A stretch of 64,000 nt of DNA from CAZCTC01 sp964501335 (lineage in GTDB: Bacteria > Chloroflexota > Anaerolineae > B4-G1 > SLSP01). This document shows positions 7,921 to 18,006 of this stretch, one piece after another; position 1 is the stretch's first letter; the number at the start of each line of letters is the position of its first letter. Made by a program: the position numbers and the translations under genes. The notes under the pieces are model-generated. The model was given only the letters and a program-made list of their open reading frames with translations. It was not told the DNA's origin and searched no databases. The stretch lies in assembly GCA_964501335.1 (NCBI GenBank), contig CAZCTC010000012.1:1-64000 (forward strand), given 5' to 3'.

Positions 7921-8060
7921 AACATCCCGCAAAGGGCTTTGGTTCGGCTCGAAACGACGCGCCGGATCGGGGGAAGATATTTTTTATTTATGTTTGGGCG
8001 CGCATAAGAATGCGCGCCCAAACATAGCCCTTTTCTCGCTTTTCCAGGCTAATCGTCCCG
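7921..8060 (+). repeat. Hairpin repeat family copy
   Basis: CATCCCGCAAAGGGCTTTGG, CTCGAAACGACGCG, then palindrome 7990-8025 (ATGTTTGGGCGCGCAT / ATGCGCGCCCAAACAT) and the tail CCCTTTTCTCG. The stem has GGG/CCC where neighbouring copies have TCG/CGA, so pairing is kept while the bases differ. Confidence 0.85.
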
Positions 8061-8084
8061 ATAACATTTTTTGCCCGGACAGTA

Positions 8085-8262
8085 ATTCACAGGTTCGGCC
8101 ATCTGCCGGCTTTTCCATCCCGCAAAGGGCTTTGGTTCGGCTCGAAACGACGCGCTGGATTGAAGAAGAGAGTTTGTTTTTGTTTGTGTTTTCGCGCGCA
8201 TGAGAATGCGCGCGAAAACACAGGCTTTTTTCCCCGTTTTCCAGCCAAATCGCCCGACTAGA
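8085..8262 (+). repeat. Hairpin repeat family copy
   Basis: Left end near CACAGGTTCGG, then CATCCCGCAAAGGGCTTTGG, CGACGCGCTGG and palindrome 8185-8222 (TGTGTTTTCGCGCGCAT / ATGCGCGCGAAAACACA). Second of three tandem copies between 7903 and 8550. Confidence 0.85.
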
Positions 8263-8467
8263 GTTTTTCACCTGTGCGGTGGTTCGTGGGTTCGGCTAAC
8301 AGCAGACTTTTTCCATCCCGCAAAGGGCTTTGGTTCGGCTCGAAGCGAGGCGCTGTGCGAAGCAGGCGGAGAGAACTTATTTTTATTCATTTTGTCGGCG
8401 GCTTCAGAAAGCCGCCGACAAAATGTTTTTTCTTTCCCCTGTCTTTGGGGCCAACCGCACAGCTTGA
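8263..8467 (+). repeat. Hairpin repeat family copy with both terminal inverted repeats
   Basis: Left end CACCTGTGCGGTGGTT, internal CATCCCGCAAAGGGCTTTGG, palindrome 8388-8425 (CATTTTGTCGGCGGCTT / AAGCCGCCGACAAAATG) and right end CCAACCGCACAG, which is the complement of the left end. Third tandem copy; no gene lies between 7903 and 8550. Confidence 0.85.
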
Positions 8468-8486
8468 ATTGTTCATAAGCCCCCTT

Positions 8487-8514
8487 TTGACTTGCCTCCG
8501 GCTTTGGGTATACT
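8487..8514 (+). promoter_or_regulatory. Sigma-70-type promoter
   Basis: TTGACT (8487-8492), 16-nt spacer, TATACT (8509-8514), about 36 nt before the start of the next gene. Confidence 0.65.
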
Positions 8515-8550
8515 GAAGCTGTTCTATGCCATCGCCAGGAGGTCAAGCGC

Positions 8551-8991
8551 ATGTCGCTCACAAATCCACCTAAAAGCCTTTCCTCCACCATCTCGCCACT
8601 TCGCCCCAGATCCGTCAACCTGTTGGGCATTCTGTTGATGGGGCAGGCTCTGGGGCTGACCGGATTGGCCTATGCCTCGTTGAAAATCGCCACGGCCCAG
8701 GAAATAAAAATCCACGATATTGTCACCGGAGCCGGCTTTCTCAGCATTGCAATTCTGGCGCTGATTTCATCCATCGGCATTTTGCGCCTGAGTCAGCGCG
8801 CATGGACCATGGCCGTCGCTACCCAGGGAATCAATCTGGCCTTTGCCCTGATCCTCTATTTTCGCGAGCGCCCATTCTATGTCTATGAAGTGATGCTGAT
8901 CGGGATCTTCATGGTCATCTACCTGCACTATACCGAAATTCAGGCCCTTTTCCGCCCCGTACCCACGCCCCACGACAAGGCACAAAAATGA
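8551..8991 (+). CDS. Small four-helix membrane protein
   Basis: 146 residues with four predicted transmembrane helices (about 25-45, 60-80, 88-108, 112-132) and a short charged tail. No family was recognised. The ATG follows CCAGGAGGTC. Its stop overlaps the start of the next gene (ATGA), so the two are translationally coupled and probably work together. Confidence 0.75.
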   Translation: MSLTNPPKSLSSTISPLRPRSVNLLGILLMGQALGLTGLAYASLKIATAQEIKIHDIVTGAGFLSIAILALISSIGILRLSQRAWTMAVATQGINLAFALILYFRERPFYVYEVMLIGIFMVIYLHYTEIQALFRPVPTPHDKAQK

Positions 8992-10832
8992 GTACCGAAG
9001 ATCTGAACCTCCTCCGTCGCTTTGAACCGATACTCCGCTATACGCAAGGGGAAGAATTCTATCCCATGAATATCATCCCCTATCTCCAGGAAGCCAGCCT
9101 CTGGGTCACCTATCCCGGCAAACCCCCGCGCTGTTTGCTTCCGGAGCGCACCATTTCCCCCGAAATACTGGGAGCTTTACCACTGGAAAACGAAGAAGCC
9201 TTCTGTTTTCTCAAATTCATCGAGCCGCTGAACATTGCCGAACTGGCCGCCTATACCGTCCAACAGGAAATCGACGGCTATAAAAATCTGCGGCGTTTCC
9301 GCGAAAGCGCCGGCCGGCTGGCCCGGGTAGGGTATGTCTCCCGTTTTGTAGACGGGTTATTCAGCCTCTCGCTGTTGGCCCGGGGCCGGGTGCCGGGCGA
9401 TACCTCGGCCGCCGCCGTAATGGCTTATCAACGAATTCAAACCCAGTGGCCTACCCGCCACTATTACGCCCGCGTGGTCAGACAAAACCATTGGATTGTT
9501 CTGCAATACTGGTTTTTCTATGCCTTCAATAACTGGCGATCCGGCTTCTCGGGAGTCAATGATCACGAAGCCGACTGGGAAACAATCACCATTTACCTGG
9601 AAGAACCCACCCCCGGCGTCATCGCCCCGGTCTGGGTTGCCAGTTCTACCCATGAAGCCTGCGGCGACGATCTGCGCCGCCGCTGGGACGATCTTGAGCT
9701 GAACAAAATCGGCGAACATCCCATCCTCTATACAGCCGCCGGCTCCCACGCCGGTTACTTTTCTCCCGGAGAATATCTTACCGAAGTGGATTTGCCTTTT
9801 CTGGCTCCGGTCGTCCGGCTTTTCGAACGGCTGCCTCCCGACAGCCGCCGACTGCTGCAATGGCAGGACGACCATCCCATCCTGGCCAACGGGAAACACC
9901 CCCCGCTGGATGTCATGCACATCCCCTTTATCGATTATGCCCGCGGAGACGGGCTCTCCATCGGCCCCCAACAGGAAATCCCCTGGGATGAACCGGACCT
10001 GCTCAATCCGGTGCCGGAATGGGTGGAAAATTACCGCGGACTCTGGGGACTCTATGCCAACGATCCCGCCTCCGGCGAAAATGCCCCCTCGGGGCCGCGC
10101 TATAACCGCGACGGCACAATCCGCCAATCCTGGTATGATCCCCTGGGCTGGGTAGGGTTGGATAAAGTCCCGCCCCCCTGTCTGACGGCACAACGCATCG
10201 TCGAACGCCAGCTCCAGCTGGCCGAACGGCAGGCCGAATTGAACGCCGAAATAGCCGATCAAAGCGCCCGCGTCACCAGTCTGGGAGTAGAGCTGGCCGC
10301 CCTTCAGGGCATCACCGGATTGGCCAGCCAGGAAAACAACTGTCGTCTCCAACTCAACGCAGCCGCCGTTGCCCTGGACCGCCAGCTGGCCGAGCTGGCC
10401 GCCAATGAGATCCGCCAACAGGCCCTTAAACGCTATGCCGAACGGCTCAATACCGGCTATGCCGAACCGCCCCGCGCCCATCTCCACCGGGAACGACTGC
10501 CCATCTCAGAAACGGACCTCCGGTTGAGCCGCTTTGCCGAACTCTGGGCAGCCGTCAGCACCAATGTGATCATGGTGAGCTTTGTACTGTTGATCTTTTT
10601 CGCCCCTCATTACATCTTCCTGGGGCTGGTGCTGTTGACCGCAGTGGTGTTGCTGGTAGAAGCCGGAGCCCGTCAACGTTTGACACAGTTTGTGGACAAT
10701 ATTACGATGATCCTGGCGATTCTGGCCGCCGTCATTTTGATTTATGATTTCTTTGGGCAACTGCTGGTGATCGGAATACTGGCCGCCGGCGGCTATCTGA
10801 TGTGGGAAAACACGCGCGAGTTATTACGGTAA
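8988..10832 (+). CDS. Vps62-like domain protein with coiled coil and C-terminal membrane helices
   Basis: 614 residues. The central region (about 150-270) has the signature of the Vps62 / DUF946 group: HWIVLQYWFFYAFN, then NDHEADWETI, then SSTHEACG, then ILYTAAGSHAGYF. A long helical stretch (about 400-490) looks like a coiled coil, and three or four hydrophobic helices (about 520-605) anchor the C-terminus. The biochemical role of this domain in bacteria is not established. Coupled to the upstream small membrane protein by a 4-nt overlap. Confidence 0.75.
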   Translation: MSTEDLNLLRRFEPILRYTQGEEFYPMNIIPYLQEASLWVTYPGKPPRCLLPERTISPEILGALPLENEEAFCFLKFIEPLNIAELAAYTVQQEIDGYKNLRRFRESAGRLARVGYVSRFVDGLFSLSLLARGRVPGDTSAAAVMAYQRIQTQWPTRHYYARVVRQNHWIVLQYWFFYAFNNWRSGFSGVNDHEADWETITIYLEEPTPGVIAPVWVASSTHEACGDDLRRRWDDLELNKIGEHPILYTAAGSHAGYFSPGEYLTEVDLPFLAPVVRLFERLPPDSRRLLQWQDDHPILANGKHPPLDVMHIPFIDYARGDGLSIGPQQEIPWDEPDLLNPVPEWVENYRGLWGLYANDPASGENAPSGPRYNRDGTIRQSWYDPLGWVGLDKVPPPCLTAQRIVERQLQLAERQAELNAEIADQSARVTSLGVELAALQGITGLASQENNCRLQLNAAAVALDRQLAELAANEIRQQALKRYAERLNTGYAEPPRAHLHRERLPISETDLRLSRFAELWAAVSTNVIMVSFVLLIFFAPHYIFLGLVLLTAVVLLVEAGARQRLTQFVDNITMILAILAAVILIYDFFGQLLVIGILAAGGYLMWENTRELLR

Positions 10833-10959
10833 AGACAGGTCAAACCCGCCTTAAGAATGGGTGAAAACCCTCCTGGAAGCCATAAACCGCCTTCTGATTC
10901 CTCGCTATAATGATAGGGCCTGGAATTCGATCCAGTCTGATTCTTAGAAAGGACTAAAC

Positions 10960-11872
<913 letters not shown>

Positions 11873-11880
<8 letters not shown>

Positions 11881-13081
11881 ACTCTGGCAGGTCGCCCGTT
11901 ATGAATATGGCAAACGGGTCGCCAAGAAATCCTTTATCTTCAGCACTCTGGGCGTCCCGGTTTTAATGACGATCATCATCGCCATCAGCGTCATCTCCGT
12001 ACTTTCCGGCAGCACCCTGCCGCTGGCCTATGTGGATCCTGCCGGCGTGATTCGCGAATCGCGCGTGGCCGATCCCGCCCGGCCACAACACTGGATCGAG
12101 GCGCATCCCTACAACGATGAAGCCGCCGCCCGCGCCGATCTGGAACAGGGCAAAATCAGCGGCTATTACGTGCTGCCGATCGACTATCCGGCCAACCGCA
12201 CCTTGCAGCTTTATTACTGGAACGAAGAACCTTCAGAAATACAACAGGATGATTTTCAAACCCTGCTCCAGGTCAACCAGGCGGCCGGATTGGATTCCGC
12301 CGTCCAGCAACGCCTGCTGGAAGGCTTCACCGTCAAATTCCGTTCATCGGACGGCAAACGCGAATTCGATCCCCGCGCCTGGCCCAATTTCGTCATGCCC
12401 TTTGTCGCCGCCTTCTTTTTCTTCTTCGCCACGATGAGCGGCGGCAGTTATATGCTTCAGGCCATCAGCGACGAAAAAGAAAACCGGATGATCGAAGTAC
12501 TCTCCACCTCGATGAAGGCCGAACAGCTGGTCGGCGGCAAAGCCCTGGGCCTGATCGGAGTTTCACTGACCCAACTGCTGATCTGGATCGCCGCCCTGGG
12601 AATCGGCCTGGCCATTGCCGCGCCTTACTTCACACCGCTGCAACAAATCGTCGTCCCCTGGGAACTGCTGGGCATCGTCGCCCTCTACTTCATTCCGGCC
12701 TATGCGCTGATCGCCGGAATGATGACGGCCATCGGGGCCGCAGTGCCGGAATTACGTCAGGCCCAACAGGTCGAAGGAATCTTAAACCTTTTCTTTGTCT
12801 TCCCCTTCTTTTTCGTCTCGTTGCTCTTTATCAATCCGGACAGTCCAATCCTGGTCGCACTGTCGCTCTTCCCCACCACCTCTTTCTTAACGCTTACCTT
12901 CCGCTGGGGGCTCACCATCGTCCCGGCCTGGCAATGGATCGCCAGCTGGCTCATCCTGGTACTGACGGCAGGCGGCAGCATCTGGGTCGCGGCACGGATC
13001 TTCCGCATCGGGATGTTGCGCTACGGCCAACCGATCACGCTGAAGGGGATTCTAAGCATCCTCCAGGGCACCAACGAATAG
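11873..13081 (+). CDS. ABC-2 type permease (NatB-like), first subunit
   Basis: 402 residues: one N-terminal helix (about 22-45), a soluble extracytoplasmic part (about 50-175) and five or six helices in the C-terminal half. It contains the family block SDEKENRMIEVLSTSMKAEQ. It pairs with the following permease, to which it is related, and with the ATPase. Confidence 0.9.
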
Positions 13082-13093
13082 AGGGAAGAAACG

Positions 13094-14335
13094 ATGCGTA
13101 ACACATGGCTGGTTATTCAACAAGAAATCCGGAACACGTTGGGAAAGCCTTCGTTCTGGGTTACCACCTTTATTTTCCCGTTAATCATCTTTGCATTGAA
13201 CATCGGCAGCCAGGTGATGTCCCAACAGATGATCAGCAACGAGATAAACAATTCCGACCCCTTGCCGGGCGAGGCCGCGGAATTTTCCGGCTATGTCGAT
13301 CCGGCCGGCTGGATAAGTCGACAGGGGGCCCTGCCGGATGAGGCCTATCTACGCAGCTACCCGGATGAAGCTGCCGCCCGCCTGGCCCTGGAAGCCGGAG
13401 AAATCCGCGAATACTATCTCATCCCGGAAAATCTGATGGAAAGCGGCGAGATTGAAAAGGTCAGCCCGCGCTTCAGCCTCATCGATGAACTGGAACAGAG
13501 CAATTCCTTCCAGGATTATCTCTATTACAGCCTGATCGGCGATGTCAACCGGGCCCAGGCCCTGATCGATCCTATAGCCCGAACCCGTTCAGAATCTCTC
13601 TCCCCCGAAGGCAAAGCAGGCATGGACAGCCAGAACATCCTGACCTTCATCGTGCCCTTTGCAACGCTCTTTATCTTCTTCTTTGTGCTCACCATGAGCA
13701 GCACTTTCATGCTGCAAAGCGTTTCCCAGGAGAAAGAAAACCGCACAGCCGAAGTGCTGTTGCTCAGCCTGCGCCCCCGCGATTTGATGCTGGGAAAGAT
13801 CCTCGGTCTGGGGACCGTGGCCATGGTACAGATTGCGATCTGGTTGGGTGGGGGACTGGTACTGCTGGATCAGCGGGCGCTGATCTTTGGCGCGGCTGCG
13901 GCCTTTACCCTGCCGCCGGCCTTTCTGATCTGGGGATTTTTCTATTTCCTGCTGGGCTATCTGCTGTACGCCTCACTGCTCGGCGCGATCGGCGCCCTCG
14001 CCCCTTCGGCCCGTGAGGGCGGTCAGTTTGTCTTCTTCGTGCTGCTGCCGCTGATGATTCCGCTCTGGCTCAACACCAGCTTTGTCCAGGCGCCCCACGG
14101 GCCGCTCTCGACCTTCCTGAGCCTCTTCCCGTTCACCGCCCCGACTTCCATGATGACCCGAATCGCAGCGGGCGGCGTACCGATCTGGCAGCCCATGGTG
14201 GGATTACTGGTGCTGGCCCTGACGACCTATGGTGTGGTGCTGGTAGCGGCCCGTTTCTTCCGCGCCGATACCCTGCTTTCCACCTCGGCGCTCAACTGGC
14301 AGCGGCTGCGGTCTGAATTCAAGAAACCCGCTTGA
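13094..14335 (+). CDS. ABC-2 type permease (NatB-like), second subunit
   Basis: 413 residues with the same plan as its neighbour: N-terminal helix, extracytoplasmic domain (about 45-180), then a membrane half with SQEKENRTAEVLLLSLRPRD. Starts 12 nt after the upstream stop with GAGGGAAG before the ATG. The two permeases probably form a heterodimer. A repeat copy follows the gene. Confidence 0.9.
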   Translation: MRNTWLVIQQEIRNTLGKPSFWVTTFIFPLIIFALNIGSQVMSQQMISNEINNSDPLPGEAAEFSGYVDPAGWISRQGALPDEAYLRSYPDEAAARLALEAGEIREYYLIPENLMESGEIEKVSPRFSLIDELEQSNSFQDYLYYSLIGDVNRAQALIDPIARTRSESLSPEGKAGMDSQNILTFIVPFATLFIFFFVLTMSSTFMLQSVSQEKENRTAEVLLLSLRPRDLMLGKILGLGTVAMVQIAIWLGGGLVLLDQRALIFGAAAAFTLPPAFLIWGFFYFLLGYLLYASLLGAIGALAPSAREGGQFVFFVLLPLMIPLWLNTSFVQAPHGPLSTFLSLFPFTAPTSMMTRIAAGGVPIWQPMVGLLVLALTTYGVVLVAARFFRADTLLSTSALNWQRLRSEFKKPA

Positions 14336-14365
14336 AAGCGGATAACTTACAGCCGGCGCAGTTAG

Positions 14366-14502
14366 TATTTTTAACGTCCCGCAAAAGGCTTTTGTCCGGA
14401 TCGAATCGCCGCGCTGGATAAGGAAAGAGCCACTTTTTATTCATTTTTCGGCGGCTTCAGAAAGCCGCCGAAAAATGTTTTTTCTTTCCCCTTGTTTTCC
14501 GG
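14366..14502 (+). repeat. Hairpin repeat family copy between convergent genes
   Basis: CGTCCCGCAAAAGGCTTTTG, CGCCGCGCTGG, then palindrome 14442-14477 (CATTTTTCGGCGGCTT / AAGCCGCCGAAAAATG). It occupies the whole space between the ABC operon and the minus-strand operon. Confidence 0.85.
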
Positions 14503-15045
14503 CTACCGTTTTCCCAACAGTGTAAAAACCAGGTTCAATATCGGCAACAACATCGTCAGCCCAAACCCTATACTCATCCCGGTCAGGACCCGTTTATCCT
14601 TCGGATGATCCACCCAATAGGTAAGAATCACCGACAACAACAAGGTCTGAGCAAAGACCTCCGGCCAGCCCACAATATGATCCCAAAGAGGGAAATTGAA
14701 GAAAATCATCCCTTCGATCGATCCCCAACTGGCCCCAAACGGCGTTAAGATTCCCAAAACAACCAGCAAAACCCACATGATCAACCAATCCCTCTTTTTC
14801 CCAAACAGAGAATCTCTCAACAGGTAAAAGACCACGGCCAGGAGGGCCGCCCGAATCGGTTGAAACAGAACACCCGCTTGAAAAATCAGATCACTCTGGC
14901 TACGAATGATCGGCGCGATATCCGGCCGCTGCATCCGCGCGGCATAGTTAAAAACCAGAGAAAATATAATTCCACTTAGAAAATAAGTGACAGAATGGAC
15001 CATCACGGTGCGCCATAAAATAGATCGAAACGATAACGAAGACAT
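14503..15045 (-). CDS. Hypothetical five-helix membrane protein
   Basis: 180 residues with about five transmembrane helices and a charged loop (RDSLFGKKRDW) in the middle. No family was recognised. Last gene of a five-gene minus-strand operon (17802 to 14503) with gaps or overlaps of at most 11 nt; its ATG is 3 nt after the upstream stop. Confidence 0.7.
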   Translation of the reverse strand: MSSLSFRSILWRTVMVHSVTYFLSGIIFSLVFNYAARMQRPDIAPIIRSQSDLIFQAGVLFQPIRAALLAVVFYLLRDSLFGKKRDWLIMWVLLVVLGILTPFGASWGSIEGMIFFNFPLWDHIVGWPEVFAQTLLLSVILTYWVDHPKDKRVLTGMSIGFGLTMLLPILNLVFTLLGKR

Positions 15046-15048
15046 AGA

Positions 15049-15864
15049 TTACAACATCCCCTTTTTCTTCAATAAGATCAGCCCATCCAACGTAAAAATC
15101 GGCCGCCACCAGGGCAGCTCCGGATAGGGAGTCAACAATCCCCCATCGGCTTGAATCGCCCCCATGAAATCATGCACCGTCTGCGCCAACCCCCCCGATG
15201 CAACCTCATCCGCAATGCAAAACCAATACCGACTCAACAGCGGAAAATGGTCTCGCGTCTTATCAAACAAAATCGGCAACTGCCCCCGAATCCAGGTCAG
15301 CCGCTCCCGATCTTCTGCGGTAAAGCCGCAATATCGCAGATAGAGATAAAACGAGTAATCGTAGAAACCCAATTCTTTGGGGAAAGAACTCTGCTCGTAA
15401 TAACGGCGCACCTTCTGATAAAAATCATCGGCTTCCACGCCCCATTTTTTCAGAAAACCCGCCAGCACCAGAATCCGGGCCTCATCGGGATTCTGCCACC
15501 AGGGCTGATAAGGATAATTGAACATGCCGGGCGGCGGATGGAAGATGGTCCCCCGTTCGTTCTGCTGCGCGGCAATCCAGCGCAACAACTCATCGCAGAT
15601 CTCCCGATCATAGCTATCCAGCATATCCATGGTCACCAGCGCCGTTTCGGCCCCGATCATCGTGCTGTCGGGACAGAGCAAATCCGGCTCCAATCCATTG
15701 CCGAAACCGCCGTCGGGATTTTGATAGGCCTGCAATGCCCGCAGACTGGCCAACCGAGAGCCGTCTTCGAAGAAATACTCGAAGAGCTTACGTTCCAACA
15801 AACGGCCGTTCCGAAAGATAAAATCCTTGGTTTTCTGAAATTGAAAATCGCTCATCAACGCCAT
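15049..15864 (-). CDS. Prenyltransferase/terpenoid-cyclase-fold (alpha/alpha toroid) protein
   Basis: 271 residues. Segments such as ALQAYQNPDGGFGNGLEPDL and WIAAQQNERGTIFHPP carry the QxxDGGFG-type repeat of squalene-cyclase-like alpha/alpha-barrels. No DxDD cyclase motif is seen, so an enzymatic cyclase role is not supported. ATG 15864 is chosen because a GGGGGGTG stretch lies just upstream; a TTG five codons earlier is possible. Overlaps the upstream gene by 10 nt. Confidence 0.75.
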   Translation of the reverse strand: MALMSDFQFQKTKDFIFRNGRLLERKLFEYFFEDGSRLASLRALQAYQNPDGGFGNGLEPDLLCPDSTMIGAETALVTMDMLDSYDREICDELLRWIAAQQNERGTIFHPPPGMFNYPYQPWWQNPDEARILVLAGFLKKWGVEADDFYQKVRRYYEQSSFPKELGFYDYSFYLYLRYCGFTAEDRERLTWIRGQLPILFDKTRDHFPLLSRYWFCIADEVASGGLAQTVHDFMGAIQADGGLLTPYPELPWWRPIFTLDGLILLKKKGML

Positions 15865-16361
15865 TGTGACACCCCCCAACTTAGCAGTACAAAGAAAACG
15901 CTCAACACCAGACGGGCCAGCCCTAAACGCCGCACCGCCGGATGGACGATAAAATGCTGTGAGTGACTACGCCGCAAGATCACCCCATACAGAGGCGAAA
16001 CGCCCGTGATCACTTCAAACAAACCATTCCAGCTGTTCAAAACAGTAATCCAGAGCAGTGTTGCCACGCCAAATTGATGAGGAGGCCGGGCATCCCAAAC
16101 ACTACCGACTAGCATTGCCGCCAACGGCGAAAGGAGAAAAACCGGTATCGACAACAACTCATGCCATACAGGTAACCAACGCCGGGCAGGAAAAGCCTGA
16201 CGCCAGGAATCTCTGGAGAATCCTTCATCCCCACCTACAAAATAACGCGGCAGACCAAAAATGGTCCCCAGGTAAAGCCCAAAAGCCAGAAAGGTTTCAA
16301 AAACGGCTAACCTTGCACAGTCTCCGGAACACTCCGCGATCATAGGCGTTATCGCTCTCAA
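15855..16361 (-). CDS. Hypothetical membrane protein
   Basis: 168 residues with about four hydrophobic helices (about 17-40, 68-88, 98-120, 143-165). No recognisable catalytic motif. Coupled to the upstream zinc-ribbon gene by an ATGA overlap. Confidence 0.65.
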   Translation of the reverse strand: MRAITPMIAECSGDCARLAVFETFLAFGLYLGTIFGLPRYFVGGDEGFSRDSWRQAFPARRWLPVWHELLSIPVFLLSPLAAMLVGSVWDARPPHQFGVATLLWITVLNSWNGLFEVITGVSPLYGVILRRSHSQHFIVHPAVRRLGLARLVLSVFFVLLSWGVSQWR

Positions 16362-17005
16362 TAGATTCCGTCGAGCGTGCTCAACTGCGGATTTTGGGCA
16401 TCATAAAGGACATAGACCTCGTTACCGGCCCGATGATGAGGCGCGAGCTGATTCAAAAAGCTCACCTTTCCCTGATAAGACTGCCCGGTCACATCATACT
16501 GATACGAAATTTGCCAGGGATAGCTGCCGTTCACCCGCACCTTATAATTGGGCCGCACATCGGTAATCCGGCCCAAAACAGCCGGCCCCACCTGCTGGAT
16601 CATCAGCCGTTGCCGGGCCGCGTTATACTGCATGATCAAAATCGGAACGCCGGCGCCGGCCATAATTGCCGCCGCCCCGCAGAACGGGATTCCCACAAAG
16701 GCCGTAACAACCAAAGCTGTCAGCATAAACCCGACCGATGCGAAAATTACCCCCAGCAAGGTCAACACAAACCCGGAAACCGCCGCCCCATCGCTCCACA
16801 TCGACTTCCAGAGATAAGATTCCGGTACTGGACGAGGCGTGGAAGCCGGAAGCGGAGGCATCGCCATCGCAGAATGAGCAGGCATCGGTGCCACAGAAGG
16901 AACATGGGCGGGAGCAGAATCCGGCAAAGGCAAAGGTCCCCCACAGTTCTTGCAATTCGGTTGGAACCGATCGTACTGCGTACCACACCAGGGACAGGTA
17001 ATCAT
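16358..17005 (-). CDS. Zinc-ribbon membrane protein with DUF3592-like C-terminus
   Basis: 215 residues. An N-terminal zinc ribbon (CPWCGTQY ... CKNCGGPLPL, residues 4-25) is followed by a proline-rich linker, two or three transmembrane helices (about 75-130) and a C-terminal soluble domain. That domain (VGRITDVRPNYKVRVNG...WQISYQYDVTGQSYQG) resembles DUF3592. Function unknown. Sits 11 nt after the methyltransferase gene. Confidence 0.7.
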   Translation of the reverse strand: MITCPWCGTQYDRFQPNCKNCGGPLPLPDSAPAHVPSVAPMPAHSAMAMPPLPASTPRPVPESYLWKSMWSDGAAVSGFVLTLLGVIFASVGFMLTALVVTAFVGIPFCGAAAIMAGAGVPILIMQYNAARQRLMIQQVGPAVLGRITDVRPNYKVRVNGSYPWQISYQYDVTGQSYQGKVSFLNQLAPHHRAGNEVYVLYDAQNPQLSTLDGIY

Positions 17006-17016
17006 AGAAAAGCTCC

Positions 17017-17802
17017 TTACAATGCGGGTGGGAAAATTTTGTCGCTGTTTCCCTTATAACCAATAAAAATACCGAAGGATTCCGGCGTTGCCGACCTGCC
17101 GGTAAAATCCTGTAAACAGGCCACCGCTCGAAAACCGGCACGCTCCAGACGCGCACGCACTTCCTCTAACGAGAAAGCCCGCTGCCGTTCCCGATACTCA
17201 ATCATCTCATCCTGCACCGGATCGATCACAATGCTGCGCTCGGTCCGATAGCCGTCTCCGATCCATTTTTCGGTCAGGATATACTTGCCGTTGCGCTCGG
17301 TCCAGTTCCGGATGCGTTCCTGGCTCATCCCCGGCGTCAACCGCGGGCCGGCGATCACCAGCAGAAAACAACCCTCCGGTTTTAAAGCCCGCGCAATCCG
17401 GCGAAAATGTTCTCCCAGCTCTTCTTCCGTCATAAATCCCAACGTATGATTGTACGCCAGCGCCAGATCAAAAGTCTCCAGTTCGGTCAATTCCGACCCG
17501 CGCTGCAAACGGAATTCTACCGCCATCCCCTGCCGCTGCCCCTCAAGACGAGCCCGTTCCAGATAGCCCTGAGCCACATCGATTCCTACCACTTCATAGC
17601 CCCGCCGGGCCAGCTCAATCGCATGGCGACCGGCGCCACACCCTACATCTAAAATGCGCCGGGGCGGATGTAATCCCAGCAGTTGTTCCAGGCAATCAAC
17701 CTCCCCACGGCTTTCCAACAAATCCGGGAATCCCACCCATTCAACAAACGAAGCCTGGGCCTCGGGATCTTCCCATACCCAGTCCACGACTTTGATTTTC
17801 AT
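17017..17802 (-). CDS. Class I SAM-dependent methyltransferase
   Basis: 261 residues. SAM-binding motif I ILDVGCGAGRHAIELA lies near residues 48-63, with the acidic residue at the end of strand 2 (YEVVGIDVA) and a motif IV-like FDLALAYNHTLGF. The substrate is not evident. First gene of the minus-strand operon. ATG 17802 is chosen because GGAGGA precedes it at ideal spacing; an upstream in-frame start at 17832 has no such site. Confidence 0.85.
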   Translation of the reverse strand: MKIKVVDWVWEDPEAQASFVEWVGFPDLLESRGEVDCLEQLLGLHPPRRILDVGCGAGRHAIELARRGYEVVGIDVAQGYLERARLEGQRQGMAVEFRLQRGSELTELETFDLALAYNHTLGFMTEEELGEHFRRIARALKPEGCFLLVIAGPRLTPGMSQERIRNWTERNGKYILTEKWIGDGYRTERSIVIDPVQDEMIEYRERQRAFSLEEVRARLERAGFRAVACLQDFTGRSATPESFGIFIGYKGNSDKIFPPAL

Positions 17803-17891
17803 ACAGTCCTCCTCCGCAACCTTACCTCCCAAGCGACAAGAGATCTGAGAATTGGTATCTTAGCACATTTCCCAATAATTTCTAACCAAAC

Positions 17892-17919
17892 TTGACGGTC
17901 AAAAATTCCGTCATACAAT
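17892..17919 (+). promoter_or_regulatory. Promoter with embedded inverted repeat, for the NadR-like gene
   Basis: TTGACG (17892-17897), 16-nt spacer, TACAAT (17914-17919). The inverted repeat TGACGG (17893-17898) / CCGTCA (17908-17913) covers the -35 and spacer, which suggests a repressor site. It lies in the divergent gap with the methyltransferase operon. Confidence 0.6.
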
Positions 17920-18006
17920 AGCACAAATGAAAGAAAAGCAAAGTATTGCAAAATTCCCCGCTTTTCCATCTATCGGGCCCGAAAATTCACGTTGAGGAGC
18001 CTGCAA

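Noticed and set aside
7921..8467. Three regularly repeated units considered as a CRISPR array
   Set aside because: Units are about 180 bp with long palindromes and are not short direct repeats with unique spacers; no cas genes are present.
9357..10487. Long antisense open frame (376 codons) opposite the Vps62-like gene
   Set aside because: Shadow of a GC-rich coding sequence; no ribosome-binding site or family features, and the plus-strand frame has domain motifs.
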